Positions 8,479 to 18,797 of a DNA stretch of 64,000 nt are shown here, in pieces; the stretch's first letter is position 1, and the number at the start of each line of letters is the position of its first letter. The DNA comes from Kiloniellaceae bacterium. GTDB lineage: Bacteria; Pseudomonadota; Alphaproteobacteria; Kiloniellales; J153. Under the pieces are notes generated by a model. It made no database searches, was not told where the DNA came from, and saw only the letters and a program-made list of their open reading frames with translations. The stretch is from positions 62,001-126,000 of the forward strand of contig JAJFGJ010000003.1 of assembly GCA_021776175.1 (NCBI GenBank), written 5' to 3'. The translations under genes were made by a program, and so were the position numbers.

Positions 8479-9486
8479 TCAGGCATAAGCGCCCGCGGTG
8501 GCCAAGCCATTGGCCTTGGCCCGCTCCAAGAAGGCCTTTTGCCCGGCCTTGAGGTTCGCCGCCTTACCGGCCCAAGCCTTGAGCGGCGCCGCCTGCAAGG
8601 CGCGCCCGTAGGAGAAGCTGAGCCTCCAGGGCCGCCCCTCGTCCAGTTTGTTCATGGCGTTCAAGTGCCGGGTCGCCAGCTCGTCGCTCTGGCCGCCGGA
8701 TAGGAACACGATGCCGGGCACGGCCGCCGGCACGGTGCGCTTGAGGCAGCGTACGGTGCGCCGCGCGACCTCTTCGACGCTGGCTTGCTCCGCGCAGTCC
8801 TTGCCCGAAAGCACCATGTTGGGCTTTAGCAAGGAGCCCTCCAAGTTGACGCCCTGAAGCGAAAGCTCCGAATAAAGCGATTGCAGCACCACCTCGGTCA
8901 CCTCGTCGCATTGGTCGATGGTGTGGTCGCCGTCCATCAGGACTTCCGGCTCGACGATCGGGACGATGCCGGCCTCCTGCGCCAAGGCGGCATAGCGCGC
9001 CAGGGCATGAGCGTTGACGGCGATACAGGCCGCGCCCGGCAGAAAGTCGGTGATGGTGTAGACCGCCCGCCACTTGGCGAAACGCGCGCCCAGCTTGGCA
9101 TATTCGGCGAAACGATCGCGCAGGCCGTCCAGGCCCTCGGTGACCTTTTCGTCCGGGTGGCCCGCCAAGTCCTTGGCCCCCTTGTCGACCTTGATGCCGG
9201 GAATGATCCCGGCCGATTCCAGCACCTTGACCAGCGGCGTGCCGCCGGCGGCGTTTTGCCGGATCGTCTCGTCGAACAGAATAACGCCGCTGATGTATTG
9301 CGGGGCCTTGGGGGTGGTGAACAGCATTTCGCGATAATCGCGCCGGTTATCCTCCGTCGATTCGGCATGGATGCTGTCGAATCGTTTCTTGATGGTCGGG
9401 GTGCTTTCGTCGGCGGCCAGGATGCCCTTGCCTTCCGCCACCAGCGCACGGGCCGTTGCGTGAAGTTTGTCTTCGTTCATCGCCAA
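8479..9486 (-). CDS. fba: Class I fructose-bisphosphate aldolase
   Basis: This is a class I (Schiff-base) aldolase of 335 residues, not the zinc-dependent class II type. Signatures are GKGILAADESTPTIKKRFD near the N-terminus, IVPIVEPEVLMDGDH, and GSLLKPNMVLSG, which contains the Schiff-base lysine. The C-terminal GRALQAAPLKAWAGK is also typical. It cleaves fructose-1,6-bisphosphate and can condense sedoheptulose-bisphosphate, linking tkt (18 bp upstream) to gap (downstream) in one sugar-phosphate operon. Confidence 0.95.
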   Translation of the reverse strand: MAMNEDKLHATARALVAEGKGILAADESTPTIKKRFDSIHAESTEDNRRDYREMLFTTPKAPQYISGVILFDETIRQNAAGGTPLVKVLESAGIIPGIKVDKGAKDLAGHPDEKVTEGLDGLRDRFAEYAKLGARFAKWRAVYTITDFLPGAACIAVNAHALARYAALAQEAGIVPIVEPEVLMDGDHTIDQCDEVTEVVLQSLYSELSLQGVNLEGSLLKPNMVLSGKDCAEQASVEEVARRTVRCLKRTVPAAVPGIVFLSGGQSDELATRHLNAMNKLDEGRPWRLSFSYGRALQAAPLKAWAGKAANLKAGQKAFLERAKANGLATAGAYA

Positions 9487-9504
9487 TCCTCCCGCTAGAG
9501 AGTT

Positions 9505-11514
9505 TTAGAGCCGCGCCTTGACCGCGTCCACGACCGCCTCGGGCGTGATGCCGAAGTGCGGGTACAAGTCCTTTTGCGGAGCCGAGGCGCCGAAGCCGTT
9601 CATGCCGATGAAGGCGCCTTCCGATCCGATCCAGCGATCCCAGCCCAACTGAACGCCGGCCTCGATCGCGATGCGCAGGGAACCGGGGCCCAAGACTTCT
9701 TCGCGGTAATGCGGGGGCTGGTCCTCGAACAATTTCCAACACGGCATGGAGACCACGGCCGCGGCGATGCCAATCTCGTCCAGCTGCTGTTGCGCGGCCA
9801 GCGCGATCTGGACCTCGGAACCGGTGGCCATCAGGGTGACCTCACGGGCGCGCGGCGCCGGCGCCAGGATATAGGCGCCGTAGGCCGAATAGTTCTCGCC
9901 GCATTCGGTGCGCACCGGCGCCAGGCCCTGGCGGCTGAGCGCCAGTACCGAGGGTGTGTTTTCGCTGCTCAGGGCCAGCTCCCAGCACTCGGCGGTTTCG
10001 ATCGCGTCGGCGGGGCGGAATACCTGCAGGTTGGGAAACGCGCGCAGGGCGGCCAAGTGTTCGACCGGCTGATGGGTTGGGCCGTCTTCGCCCAGGCCGA
10101 TCGAATCGTGGGTGAAAACATAAACCGCGCGCTGGCGCATCAAGGCGGCCAAGCGAATCGAGGGCCGGCAATAATCCGAGAAAACCAGGAAGGTGCCGCC
10201 ATAGGGGATGAATCCGCCATGCAGGGCGAGCCCGTTCATGGCCGCCGCCATGGCGTGTTCGCGCACGCCGTAATAGATGTAGCGCCCGGCGAACTCACCG
10301 GGCCCGACGGCGCCGTAGTCGCCGGTCTTGGTGTTGTTGGACCCGGTCAGGTCGGCCGAGCCGCCGATCATCTCCGGGATACACTCGTTCAATACTTCCA
10401 GCGTCTTTTGCGAGGCGACGCGGGAGGCGACAGTGGCCTTTTCGGCCAGGACTTCCCGCTTGAAGGCGGCGAGCTTATCGCCCCAATCCTCGGGCAGGCG
10501 CCCGGCCAGGCGCCGCTCGAATTCCGCGCGCGCCGCCGGGTCGATAGCGGCCAGCCGCTCAGACCAGCTTTCCGACGCACCGGCGCCATGGGCGCCGGCG
10601 GCGCGCCAGGCGGTCAAAACCTCGGCCGGGATCTCGAAGGCGGCGTGGGGCCAGTTCAGGTGCTCGCGCGCGCCCGCGATCTCGGTTTCGCCCAAGGGGG
10701 CGCCGTGGGTTTTGGCGGTGCCGGCCAAGGTCGGGGCGCCAAAACCGATCACGGTCCGGCAGGCGATCAGGGAGGGCCGGTCCTCGCCTTTGGCCGCCTC
10801 CAAGGCGGTGGCGATGGCTTCCGGATCGTGGCCGTCGATTCGCTGGGTCGCCCAGCCGTAGGAGTCGAAGCGGCGCAGGGCGTCGTCCGACAAGGTGAGC
10901 GAGGTTGGGCCATCGATCGAAATTTCGTTGTCGTCGTAAAGCACGATGAGTTTGCTTAGGCGCAGATGCCCGGCCAGGGACGCGGCCTCGTGACTGATCC
11001 CCTCCATCAGGCAGCCATCGCCGGCGATGGCATAGGTATGGTGATCCACCAGGGTGTCGCCAAACTGGGCGTTCATCAGGCGCTCCGCCAGGGCCATGCC
11101 CACGGCGTTGCCAATGCCCTGGCCCAGCGGTCCGGTCGTTGTCTCCACGCCGGGCGTGTCGCCAAGCTCGGGATGACCGGGTGTCTTGCTGCCAAGCTGG
11201 CGGAAGTTTTTCAATTCCTCCACGCTCATGCCCGGATACCCGCTCAGGTATAGCAAGGCGTAGAGGAGCATCGAGCCGTGCCCGGCCGAGAGGATGAAGC
11301 GGTCCCGGTCCGGCCAGTCCGGTCGCGCCGGGTCGTATTTCAGGAACCGCGTGAACAGGACCGTGGCCACGTCGGCCATGCCCATGGGCATGCCGGGGTG
11401 GCCGGACTTGGCTCTTTGCACGGCGTCCATGGCCAGGGCGCGAATGGCATTGGCCATTTCGCTGGAAGCGATCTCGGGTTCCGGGCGCTCGGCGGAGGAC
11501 GGTGCGGCGGCCAT
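9505..11514 (-). CDS. tkt: Transketolase
   Basis: This 669-residue thiamine-diphosphate enzyme has the expected motifs: [33 protein letters not shown], the ThDP/Mg site [18 protein letters not shown] (about residues 165-182), and [21 protein letters not shown] in the pyrimidine domain. It transfers two-carbon ketol units between sugar phosphates in the pentose-phosphate or Calvin pathway. It is the first gene of the tkt-fba-gap set; its promoter should lie in the 324-bp region between it and the divergent coiled-coil gene. Confidence 0.97.
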   Translation of the reverse strand: MAAAPSSAERPEPEIASSEMANAIRALAMDAVQRAKSGHPGMPMGMADVATVLFTRFLKYDPARPDWPDRDRFILSAGHGSMLLYALLYLSGYPGMSVEELKNFRQLGSKTPGHPELGDTPGVETTTGPLGQGIGNAVGMALAERLMNAQFGDTLVDHHTYAIAGDGCLMEGISHEAASLAGHLRLSKLIVLYDDNEISIDGPTSLTLSDDALRRFDSYGWATQRIDGHDPEAIATALEAAKGEDRPSLIACRTVIGFGAPTLAGTAKTHGAPLGETEIAGAREHLNWPHAAFEIPAEVLTAWRAAGAHGAGASESWSERLAAIDPAARAEFERRLAGRLPEDWGDKLAAFKREVLAEKATVASRVASQKTLEVLNECIPEMIGGSADLTGSNNTKTGDYGAVGPGEFAGRYIYYGVREHAMAAAMNGLALHGGFIPYGGTFLVFSDYCRPSIRLAALMRQRAVYVFTHDSIGLGEDGPTHQPVEHLAALRAFPNLQVFRPADAIETAECWELALSSENTPSVLALSRQGLAPVRTECGENYSAYGAYILAPAPRAREVTLMATGSEVQIALAAQQQLDEIGIAAAVVSMPCWKLFEDQPPHYREEVLGPGSLRIAIEAGVQLGWDRWIGSEGAFIGMNGFGASAPQKDLYPHFGITPEAVVDAVKARL

Positions 11515-11838
11515 CTAAAAACTCACCTGTTTAAAACTTGCGGCGACATCGCCGGTTTTTTTACCAGCCGGGCCGGTGGAAATCAGGCCGGCGGAGCCGG
11601 CGGGAAATGGGCCGGCGGAACCGGCGGGCGCAACATGCCGCCACCGGACATGGCCGTCAAGGATGTCCAGGCGGATACCGGTTATGCGGCCCGCGCCCGT
11701 GGGTGGTTTTCGCCGGACAGTTGACCGCCGTGCTTGGCCTTGCGTATTGTTAAAGCCAGAACCCATCTGCGGTTCAGGAAATAGATCAATTTCGGTGTTG
11801 GCTCGTTATAGGCGGCCGGCGCCTGGAGGACAGCGACC
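11515..11838. other. Divergent intergenic region with short GC-rich tandem repeat
   Basis: This 324-bp stretch separates tkt (minus) from the small coiled-coil gene (plus) and should hold both promoters. It contains a near-duplicated GC-rich unit, GGCCGGCGGAnCCGGCGG, at about 11586-11608 and 11609-11631. An 83-codon open frame on the minus strand crosses the repeat, but its composition (repeated AGSAGP-type residues) and lack of any family resemblance argue against a gene. The AT-richer stretch around 11745-11800 is the more likely promoter area. Confidence 0.5.
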
Positions 11839-12057
11839 ATGGCGGAATTGCATCGGGCGGCCGAGCGCTTACAGGCGGCCTTGGACCGAATTGAACGCGC
11901 GGTCGAACGCGACGGCCCCGCCCAGGCCCCGGACGATCTGCAAGCCGCGCTCAGATCGGCCCGAAGCGAAAACGCTCAGTTGCAAGAATTGGCGCGCACG
12001 GTCGCGGACCGTCTCGACGGGACCATCGACCGCTTGAAAAACGGCTTACGGATTTGA
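11839..12057 (+). CDS. Small coiled-coil protein upstream of zapA
   Basis: This 72-residue protein is almost entirely helical with heptad spacing (LHRAAERLQAALDRIERAVER, then SARSENAQLQELARTVADRLDGTIDRLKNGL). It has a clear ribosome binding site (CTGGAGGA) and its stop overlaps the region where zapA begins. Small coiled-coil genes of the DUF4164 kind commonly precede zapA in alphaproteobacteria. A partner role with ZapA in Z-ring assembly is an inference from position and fold. Confidence 0.75.
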   Translation: MAELHRAAERLQAALDRIERAVERDGPAQAPDDLQAALRSARSENAQLQELARTVADRLDGTIDRLKNGLRI

Positions 12058-12077
12058 TGAGGGGAGCCCCCGGCGCC

Positions 12078-12392
12078 ATGTCCCTGATTACCCTGAATGT
12101 GAACGGCCGCGGTTACGAGATGTCGTGCGACGACGGCCAGGAGGCGCACCTCACGAAACTGGCCGAATACATCGACGATAAGGTTCAGGGCCTGGACAAA
12201 TCGGCCGGCCAGGCCGGTGAGAACCGGGTTCTGGTCATGGCCAGTCTCTTGATCGCGGACGAATTGTTCGAGGCCTACCGGCAAATTCACGCCCTTGGGG
12301 CGCCGCAAGGCGACAGCCAGGAAGCCACGGCGGCACTAAACGCCTGCGCTGAACGGCTGGAGGCTATTGCCGCCCGCCTCGCGGATGCTTAG
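12078..12392 (+). CDS. zapA: Cell division protein ZapA
   Basis: The start at 12078 gives 104 residues beginning MSLITLNVNGRGYEMSCDDG, the usual ZapA N-terminus; an upstream in-frame ATG at 12054 would add eight residues not seen in the family. The body has the ZapA pattern EAHLTKLAEYIDDKVQGLDK and VLVMASLLIADELFEAYRQI, followed by a C-terminal coiled coil. ZapA crosslinks FtsZ filaments at mid-cell. It is followed directly by the 6S RNA gene and fau, the classical zapA-ssrS-fau arrangement. Confidence 0.92.
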   Translation: MSLITLNVNGRGYEMSCDDGQEAHLTKLAEYIDDKVQGLDKSAGQAGENRVLVMASLLIADELFEAYRQIHALGAPQGDSQEATAALNACAERLEAIAARLADA

Positions 12393-12409
12393 ATACTATT
12401 AACGCCGCG

Positions 12410-12595
12410 TGGTCCATTGTCGCGCGGGCGGTGCTGCGTGGCGCGTCAGGTCCTTCATTCCCTGGGGCCAATAACGACCTCTAGGGAGCTGTCCCTGCCG
12501 GGGCCGTGGTCTCGGTATATGGCGCCCACCTGCTGAAGCAGGCCACAGAGGAATATATGCGACCAACGGCCAACGCGGCACCGTCCACCTTTTCG
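12410..12595 (+). ncRNA. ssrS: 6S RNA
   Basis: The 229-bp gap between zapA and fau can fold as 6S RNA, which sits in this position in many proteobacteria. The closing stem is visible: 12429-12442 (CGGTGCTGCGTGGC) pairs with 12569-12583 (GCCAACGCGGCACCG), with one G-U pair and one bulged base, and the pairing extends outward (GGG with TCC). The 3' half has the internal hairpin ACCTGCTGAAGCAGG followed by a purine-rich strand. 6S RNA mimics an open promoter and sequesters sigma70-RNA polymerase in stationary phase. An AT-rich TAGATACTATTAA at 12390-12402 could be its -10 region. The exact ends are approximate. Confidence 0.85.
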
Positions 12596-12621
12596 CCCTC
12601 TCATCCACTTCGTCCCAAGAC

Positions 12622-13254
12622 ATGAATTCATCCTCCATAGATAGGCTGAAGGCCGAGGCGCGGGCCATGGCCCAGGATCGGCGCGATGCGGCCGCGCGGG
12701 CGGATTCCCCGGGCGCGGCCGGCGCGGCCCTGCGCGAGCGGGTACTCGCCGCCGCCGCTTTTCCCACCGCTTGCGCCGTGTCGGCCTATTGGCCCATGGG
12801 CAGTGAAATCGACCCGCGGCCCCTGATCGAGGCGCTCCACGCGCGCGGCCATGCCATAGGCCTGCCGGTCACGCTTGGGCGCGGCGCGCCTCTGGCTTTC
12901 CGGACCTGGGAGCCGGGCCTGGCCTTGATCTCCGGAGGATTTGGCACCCAAATTCCCGCCCCGGACCGCCCGCGGCTTCGCCCCGAGGTGTTGTTGGTGC
13001 CGCTTTTGGCCTTCGACCGGCGCGGATTCCGGCTTGGCTATGGCGGCGGGTTTTACGATCGGACCCTGGCCGCCTTGCGGGCGGCGGGCGCGGTGCGCGC
13101 CTTGGGGCTTGCTTATGCCGCACAGGAGGTTGCCAAGGTGCCCCACGACGGCCACGACCAAGGTCTCGACTGTATCGTGACCGAATCCGAGACGATTGAA
13201 GTTGGGCACCACGAAGCTGGGCGTCACGACGCGGCGCGGGACCACTTGGCATGA
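12622..13254 (+). CDS. fau: 5-formyltetrahydrofolate cyclo-ligase
   Basis: The 210-residue product has the ATP- and folate-binding motifs of the family: an N-terminal basic helix (IDRLKAEARAMAQDRRDAAAR), VSAYWPMGSEIDPRPLI, and RPEVLLVPLLAFDRRGFRLGYGGGFYDRTLA, the invariant GYGGGFYDR core. It converts 5-formyl-THF to methenyl-THF in the cytoplasm and so links to the folate/C1 enzymes elsewhere in the window. It follows the 6S RNA gene and overlaps the next gene by 4 bp (ATGA), suggesting translational coupling. Confidence 0.95.
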   Translation: MNSSSIDRLKAEARAMAQDRRDAAARADSPGAAGAALRERVLAAAAFPTACAVSAYWPMGSEIDPRPLIEALHARGHAIGLPVTLGRGAPLAFRTWEPGLALISGGFGTQIPAPDRPRLRPEVLLVPLLAFDRRGFRLGYGGGFYDRTLAALRAAGAVRALGLAYAAQEVAKVPHDGHDQGLDCIVTESETIEVGHHEAGRHDAARDHLA

Positions 13255-14060
13255 AACTATTGTTCTGCGGCGATATCGTCGGGCGCGCCGGACGCGACGT
13301 GGTGACAGCCAATCTGCCGCGCCTGCGCCAGGAACTCGATCTCGACTTCGTCGTGGCCAATGGCGAGAACGCGGCCGGCGGCTTCGGCATCACCGAAAAA
13401 ATCTGCACCGAATTGTTCGCGGCCGGGGTCGATGCGATCAGCGGCGGCAATCATTCCTGGGACCAGCGCGAAGCGCTTGCCCTGATCGAGCGCGAGCCGC
13501 GCCTCTTGCGCCCGCAGAACTTCCCCGCCGGCACCCCCGGCCGGGGCGCGGCCGTGTTCGCGGCGCGCGGCGGGCGCAAGGTCATGATCCTCAACGTCAT
13601 GGGCCGCTTGTTCATGGACCCGCTCGACGATCCCTTTGCCTGCGTGGACCGCGAACTGGCCAAGCAGCGCCTGGGCGGAACCGTCGATGCCATCGTCCTC
13701 GACGTCCATGCCGAAGCCACGAGCGAGAAGATGGCCATGGGCCATTACGCGGATGGCCGTGTCTCTTTATGCGTCGGGACCCATACCCACGTGCCCACCG
13801 CCGATACCATGATCCTGCCCGGCGGCACGGCCTATCAGAGCGACGCCGGCATGTGCGGCGATTACGATTCGGTCATCGGCATGGATAAGACCGTGCCGAT
13901 TCAGCGCTTCACCCGCAAGCTGCCGACCGAGCGCCTGAGCGCCGCCAGCGGCGAGGGCACCCTGTGCGCGGTGTACGTGGAAACGGACGTTAAAACCGGA
14001 TTGGCGCTAAAAGTCGCGCCCCTGCGCCTGGGCGGGCGGCTCAGCGAAGCCCGAATTTAG
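13251..14060 (+). CDS. YmdB/TIGR00282-type metallophosphoesterase
   Basis: The 269-residue protein starts MKLLFCGDIVGRAGRDVV and carries the metal ligands of this calcineurin-like family: GDIVG, NGENAAGGFGI, GGNHSWDQ, DVHAEATSEK and GTHTHVPTAD. Members such as YmdB hydrolyse cyclic nucleotides (2',3'-cNMP or 3',5'-cAMP in vitro) and affect gene expression. The start codon overlaps the fau stop, so the two are cotranslated. The physiological substrate here is unknown. Confidence 0.9.
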   Translation: MKLLFCGDIVGRAGRDVVTANLPRLRQELDLDFVVANGENAAGGFGITEKICTELFAAGVDAISGGNHSWDQREALALIEREPRLLRPQNFPAGTPGRGAAVFAARGGRKVMILNVMGRLFMDPLDDPFACVDRELAKQRLGGTVDAIVLDVHAEATSEKMAMGHYADGRVSLCVGTHTHVPTADTMILPGGTAYQSDAGMCGDYDSVIGMDKTVPIQRFTRKLPTERLSAASGEGTLCAVYVETDVKTGLALKVAPLRLGGRLSEARI

Positions 14061-14353
14061 TTGGAATTGCTGGGCCGCGGCACGGTCAGGGCGAGGAAGC
14101 GTTCGACCTCCTCGAGCAGGGTCGCGGTTTGCGAGGTGGCGGCCTTCGCGGCCTCGCGGGCTATTTCCGCCGCTTGGCCCGGTGTATCGGCGTTTTCCGC
14201 TGCGATCAGGGCGTCGAGCGAGTCGGGGGCGCTTTGTTGCGCGAAGCCAACCACCAGCTTGGCGGCGTTCGACAGGCACGCGGCCTGTTCCACGGCGCTG
14301 GCGGTTCCATCGTGAGGGGCGTCGAGCTGGGGCATCTTATGACTGCGCGGCAT
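14057..14353 (-). CDS. Small helical protein of unknown function
   Basis: An ATG at 14351-14353 with a GAGG box upstream gives 98 residues; a longer frame starts at 14401 but has no ribosome binding site. The protein is soluble, alanine- and glutamate-rich and predicted helical (NAAKLVVGFAQQSAPDSLDALIAAENADT, then QAAEIAREAAKAATSQTATLLEEVERFLAL). The pattern is faintly phasin-like, but I cannot assign a family. It converges on the phosphodiesterase gene with a 4-bp overlap of 3' ends. Confidence 0.55.
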   Translation of the reverse strand: MPRSHKMPQLDAPHDGTASAVEQAACLSNAAKLVVGFAQQSAPDSLDALIAAENADTPGQAAEIAREAAKAATSQTATLLEEVERFLALTVPRPSNSN

Positions 14354-14618
14354 CTTCAATTCGCCTCGGCAAGGTTCTTGGATACAGGATTTTGGGCCCA
14401 TTTGCCTTAAGTCCGGGTTAAAGAGCGGCTAGGCGGATATCACCTCCAGGGCTTTTGAAGGCGGGCAAGACCTGCTAGAAGGCGCCGCATTATCGCCATA
14501 TTGGACGACTATCAGAGGCGTGGCCTTCCGCCTTGACACGCGGCCGATTTGGGCGCGCGGTGCCACGAAATGTGGTAATAGTATTGTATACACTAACAAG
14601 ATATGGGGATGCTAGGCC

Positions 14619-15368
14619 ATGGCGGGCCACTCTCAATTCAAGAATATCATGCACCGCAAAGGTGCGCAGGATAAAAAGCGCGCGAAGATCTTCGGCAAAT
14701 TGATTCGCGAGATCGTGGTCGCCGCCCGCTCCGGTCTGCCGGAAGCGGATAAGAACCCGCGCCTGCGCGCCGCGATTTCCGCAGCGCGTCAAGCGAACAT
14801 GCCCAAGGACAACGTCGACCGCGCCATAAAGCGGGCTTCGGGCGGCGATGACGACACAAATTACGAGGAAATCCGCTATGAGGGCTATGGTCCCGGAGGT
14901 GTGGCGATCATCGTCGAGGCCCTGACCGACAATCGAAACCGGACCGCGTCGGAGGTCCGCGCCGCGTTCAGCAAGCTGGGCGGCAGCCTGGGGGAGACCA
15001 ATAGCGTATCCTTCATGTTCGACCGGGTTGGGCTATTGTCTTACCTGGCCGATGCCGCCAGCGCCGATGTCATGTTCGAGGCCGCGGCCGAGGCCGGCGC
15101 CGACAACGTGGAGACAACGCCCGAAGGCCACGAGATCACCTGCGCGCCGGACGACTTTTCCAACGTGCGCGATGCCCTGGCCGACCGCTTCGGCGACCCC
15201 GAGGAGGCCTCCCTGGCCTGGAAGCCGCAGACGATGGTCCCCCTCGACGAGGATCATGCCACGACCCTGTTCAAATTGCTCGACCTCCTGGACGACAGCG
15301 ACGACGTTCAGCGGGTTGCCGCCAATTACGATATTTCCGATGAGATCATGACCCGCCTGACGGCTTAG
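14619..15368 (+). CDS. yebC: YebC/PmpR family protein (TACO1-type)
   Basis: The 249-residue protein starts [28 protein letters not shown], the invariant family N-terminus, and continues with [16 protein letters not shown] and [14 protein letters not shown]. Family members act as transcription regulators and, from recent work, as ribosome-associated factors easing translation of proline stretches. It is immediately upstream of ruvCAB, a very common order. The length is standard. Confidence 0.97.
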   Translation: MAGHSQFKNIMHRKGAQDKKRAKIFGKLIREIVVAARSGLPEADKNPRLRAAISAARQANMPKDNVDRAIKRASGGDDDTNYEEIRYEGYGPGGVAIIVEALTDNRNRTASEVRAAFSKLGGSLGETNSVSFMFDRVGLLSYLADAASADVMFEAAAEAGADNVETTPEGHEITCAPDDFSNVRDALADRFGDPEEASLAWKPQTMVPLDEDHATTLFKLLDLLDDSDDVQRVAANYDISDEIMTRLTA

Positions 15369-15399
15369 AAGGAACCGTCAAGCAAGCTCTAGGGGGACT

Positions 15400-15939
15400 A
15401 TGCGCGTTATAGGTTTGGATCCGGGATTGCGCCGGACCGGTTGGGGGATCGTGGAGGTCGAGGATAACCGTCTTCGCCACATCGCCAACGGTGTCGTCGC
15501 GCCTGAGGTGGACGCCGATATCGCGGTTCGCCTCATGCAGCTTTACGAGGGTGTCGCGGCGGTGCTGAGCGAGTTCCAACCCGAGGAGGCGGCGGTCGAG
15601 GAAACCCTGGCCAACCGCAACGCAAGCTCGACCCTGAAGCTTGGCATGGCGCGCGGCACCGCGTTGCTGGCTGCCGCGCGGGCCGGTCTGCCGGCCGCCG
15701 AATACCTGCCCACCAGGGTCAAGAAGGCGGTGGTCGGCACGGGCAACGCGAAGAAGGAACAGGTCGCCATGATGGTCGCCCGGCTCTTGCCGGGCTGCAC
15801 CATCGCAGGTCCCGATTCAGCCGACGCCCTGGCGGTCGCGATCTGCCACGCCCATAGCCGGCAGACCGCGCGGCGCTGGGACGCGGGCGGGGTTAAGCCG
15901 CTCGGGGTGCGGTCAAGCAGGGCGGGGGCCGCGCCATGA
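15400..15939 (+). CDS. ruvC: Holliday junction endonuclease RuvC
   Basis: The 179-residue product begins [19 protein letters not shown], placing the first catalytic Asp at residue 7. [17 protein letters not shown] supplies the Glu, and [16 protein letters not shown] near residue 150 supplies the last acidic residues. RuvC resolves Holliday junctions as a dimer together with RuvAB. It is the first of three overlapping ruv genes; its stop overlaps the ruvA start by 4 bp. Confidence 0.97.
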   Translation: MRVIGLDPGLRRTGWGIVEVEDNRLRHIANGVVAPEVDADIAVRLMQLYEGVAAVLSEFQPEEAAVEETLANRNASSTLKLGMARGTALLAAARAGLPAAEYLPTRVKKAVVGTGNAKKEQVAMMVARLLPGCTIAGPDSADALAVAICHAHSRQTARRWDAGGVKPLGVRSSRAGAAP

Positions 15940-16549
15940 TCGCGAAGCTGAACGGCCGGCTGGATTCGGCGGGCGAGGGCTGGGCGGTGGTCGATGTCGC
16001 CGGGGTCGGATACCTGGCGTTCTGCTCCGCCCGCACCCTGACCAACCTGCCGGAGCTTGGCGAAGCGGTCCGCATGTTGATCGAAACCCATGTCCGCGAG
16101 GATCACATCCATCTCTATGGTTTTCTCGAGGCGGCGGAGCGCGACTGGTTCCGCCTGCTGACCACCGTGCAGGGGGTCGGCGCGCGCATGGCGCTGGCGA
16201 TTCTCTCGGTCCTGTCCCCGGCGCAACTGGTTCAGGCCATCGCGGCGCAAGACAAGGCCGCCCTGACCCGGGCCAGCGGGGTTGGCCCCAAGCTGGCCGG
16301 GCGCATCGTTTCGGAGCTGAAGGAAAAGGCCGGCGGTATCGCGCTCGGCGAGGCCGCGCACCTGGCGGCGGCCATCGAAGGCGGCGGGCCGCCCGCCGAG
16401 GCGGTGCCGGAGGATGCGGTTTCCGCCCTGGTCAACCTCGGTTACGGCCGCGGCGAGGCCTTCGGCGCGGTCGCGCAAGCGGCCCGCCATCTGGGCGGAG
16501 GCGCGCCGGTCGAAGCGGTCATTCGCGCCGGGTTGCGGGAACTGGCGTC

Positions 16550-16553
<4 letters not shown>
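15936..16553 (+). CDS. ruvA: Holliday junction branch migration protein RuvA
   Basis: The 205-residue product has the OB-fold N-terminus ([30 protein letters not shown]), two helix-hairpin-helix motifs ([16 protein letters not shown] and [20 protein letters not shown]), and the RuvB-contacting C-terminal domain. RuvA tetramers bind the four-way junction and load RuvB. Both of its ends overlap neighbouring ruv genes by 4 bp. Confidence 0.97.
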
Positions 16554-17604
<1,051 letters not shown>

Positions 17605-17608
<4 letters not shown>

Positions 17609-18063
17609 GCGCCGCGGCCCTGGCGTTGAGCGGGCGGATTGAGGAGGCGACGCATTTTTTTCCGGTGCGCGTCTACTACGAGGATACCGATGCCGGTGGG
17701 CTGGTCTACTACGCCAACTATCTGAAATACGCCGAGCGCGGCCGGACGGAAATGCTGCGGCTGCTGAATGTTAACCATACCGAAACGGCGGAACGCTATG
17801 GCTTGGCCTTCGCCGTGCGCGACTGCGCGGCCGATTACCGGCGCGCGGCGCGGCTCGACGATGTGCTGGAGGTGCGTTCGCGGCTGTTCGATCTGCGCGG
17901 CGCCACGATCGGCGTCGATCAAGGTATCTGGCGCGAGGACGATCTGGTGGCGCATCTGCGCTTACGTATCGTGTGCCTGAACCGGCAGGGGCGGCCGGCT
18001 AGATTTCCCGGCCCCATGCGCACCACCCTGCAACCCTATGCCAATACGCGGGAGCAAATTTAA
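17605..18063 (+). CDS. ybgC: Tol-Pal system acyl-CoA thioesterase
   Basis: This 152-residue hotdog-fold protein carries the 4-hydroxybenzoyl-CoA thioesterase signature [27 protein letters not shown], with the catalytic Asp in EDTDAGG. YbgC hydrolyses acyl-CoA or acyl-ACP thioesters and sits at the head of the tol operon in most proteobacteria. It is 3 bp from tolQ. The N-terminal [18 protein letters not shown] is slightly longer than typical; a later start would need a non-ATG codon. Confidence 0.94.
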
Positions 18064-18066
18064 GAG

Positions 18067-18789
18067 ATGCAAAACGACGCGGTCGATACCCTCACCCTTG
18101 GCGGCTCCGTCACCTACGACTTTTCGGTCTGGGGCCTGTTCTTTCAGGCCGATCCCGTTGTCAAAATCGTTATTTTGGTCCTCTTGTTGGCCTCGTTCTG
18201 GACCTGGGCGATCATCTTCGAAAAGGTCTTCCGCATGCGCCGCCTGCGCGCGCAGGCGGTCGAATTCGAAGAGGCGTTCTGGTCGGGCGGTTCCTTGGAA
18301 GACCTCTACGAACGCATGGACCGGGTGCCGCCCGATCCCATGGCGTCACTGTTCGTTTCGGCGATGCGCGAGTGGCGGCGCTCGGCCTCGAAAGGCGCCG
18401 CCGGCAACGATCATTCCAAGGCCAGCCTGAAACAGCGCGTCGACCGGGTCATGCAGATAACCCTGGGACGCGAGATGGAACGCCTGGAGCGGCACATGGT
18501 GTTTCTGGCCTCGGTCGGTTCTTCGGCGCCTTTCGTGGGCCTGTTCGGTACCGTGTGGGGGATCATCAACGCCTTCACCTCGATCGCCGCCTCGGAGAAT
18601 ACCAGCCTGGCGGTGGTCGCGCCCGGTATCGCCGAAGCCTTGTTCGCGACCGCGCTGGGGCTGGTCGCGGCGATACCGGCGGTTATCGGATTTAACAAGC
18701 TGGCCAACGATCTTGGACGCTATGCCGGGCGGCTGGAAGCCTTCGCCGGCGAATTCAGCGCCATACTTTCGCGCCAATTGGACGAGTAA
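18067..18789 (+). CDS. tolQ: Tol-Pal system channel protein TolQ
   Basis: The 240-residue protein has three membrane helices: KIVILVLLLASFWTWAIIF near residues 32-50, SSAPFVGLFGTVWGIINAF, and IAEALFATALGLVAAIPAVIGFN. The last two are the proton-path helices of the ExbB/TolQ/MotA family. With TolR it energises TolA for outer-membrane constriction during division. It is 8 bp from tolR. Confidence 0.96.
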   Translation: MQNDAVDTLTLGGSVTYDFSVWGLFFQADPVVKIVILVLLLASFWTWAIIFEKVFRMRRLRAQAVEFEEAFWSGGSLEDLYERMDRVPPDPMASLFVSAMREWRRSASKGAAGNDHSKASLKQRVDRVMQITLGREMERLERHMVFLASVGSSAPFVGLFGTVWGIINAFTSIAASENTSLAVVAPGIAEALFATALGLVAAIPAVIGFNKLANDLGRYAGRLEAFAGEFSAILSRQLDE

Positions 18790-18797
18790 TAAGAGCT

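Noticed and set aside
11515..11766. 83-codon minus-strand frame upstream of tkt
   Set aside because: It depends on a GC-rich tandem repeat and has no ribosome binding site or family resemblance; the region is more likely promoter DNA.
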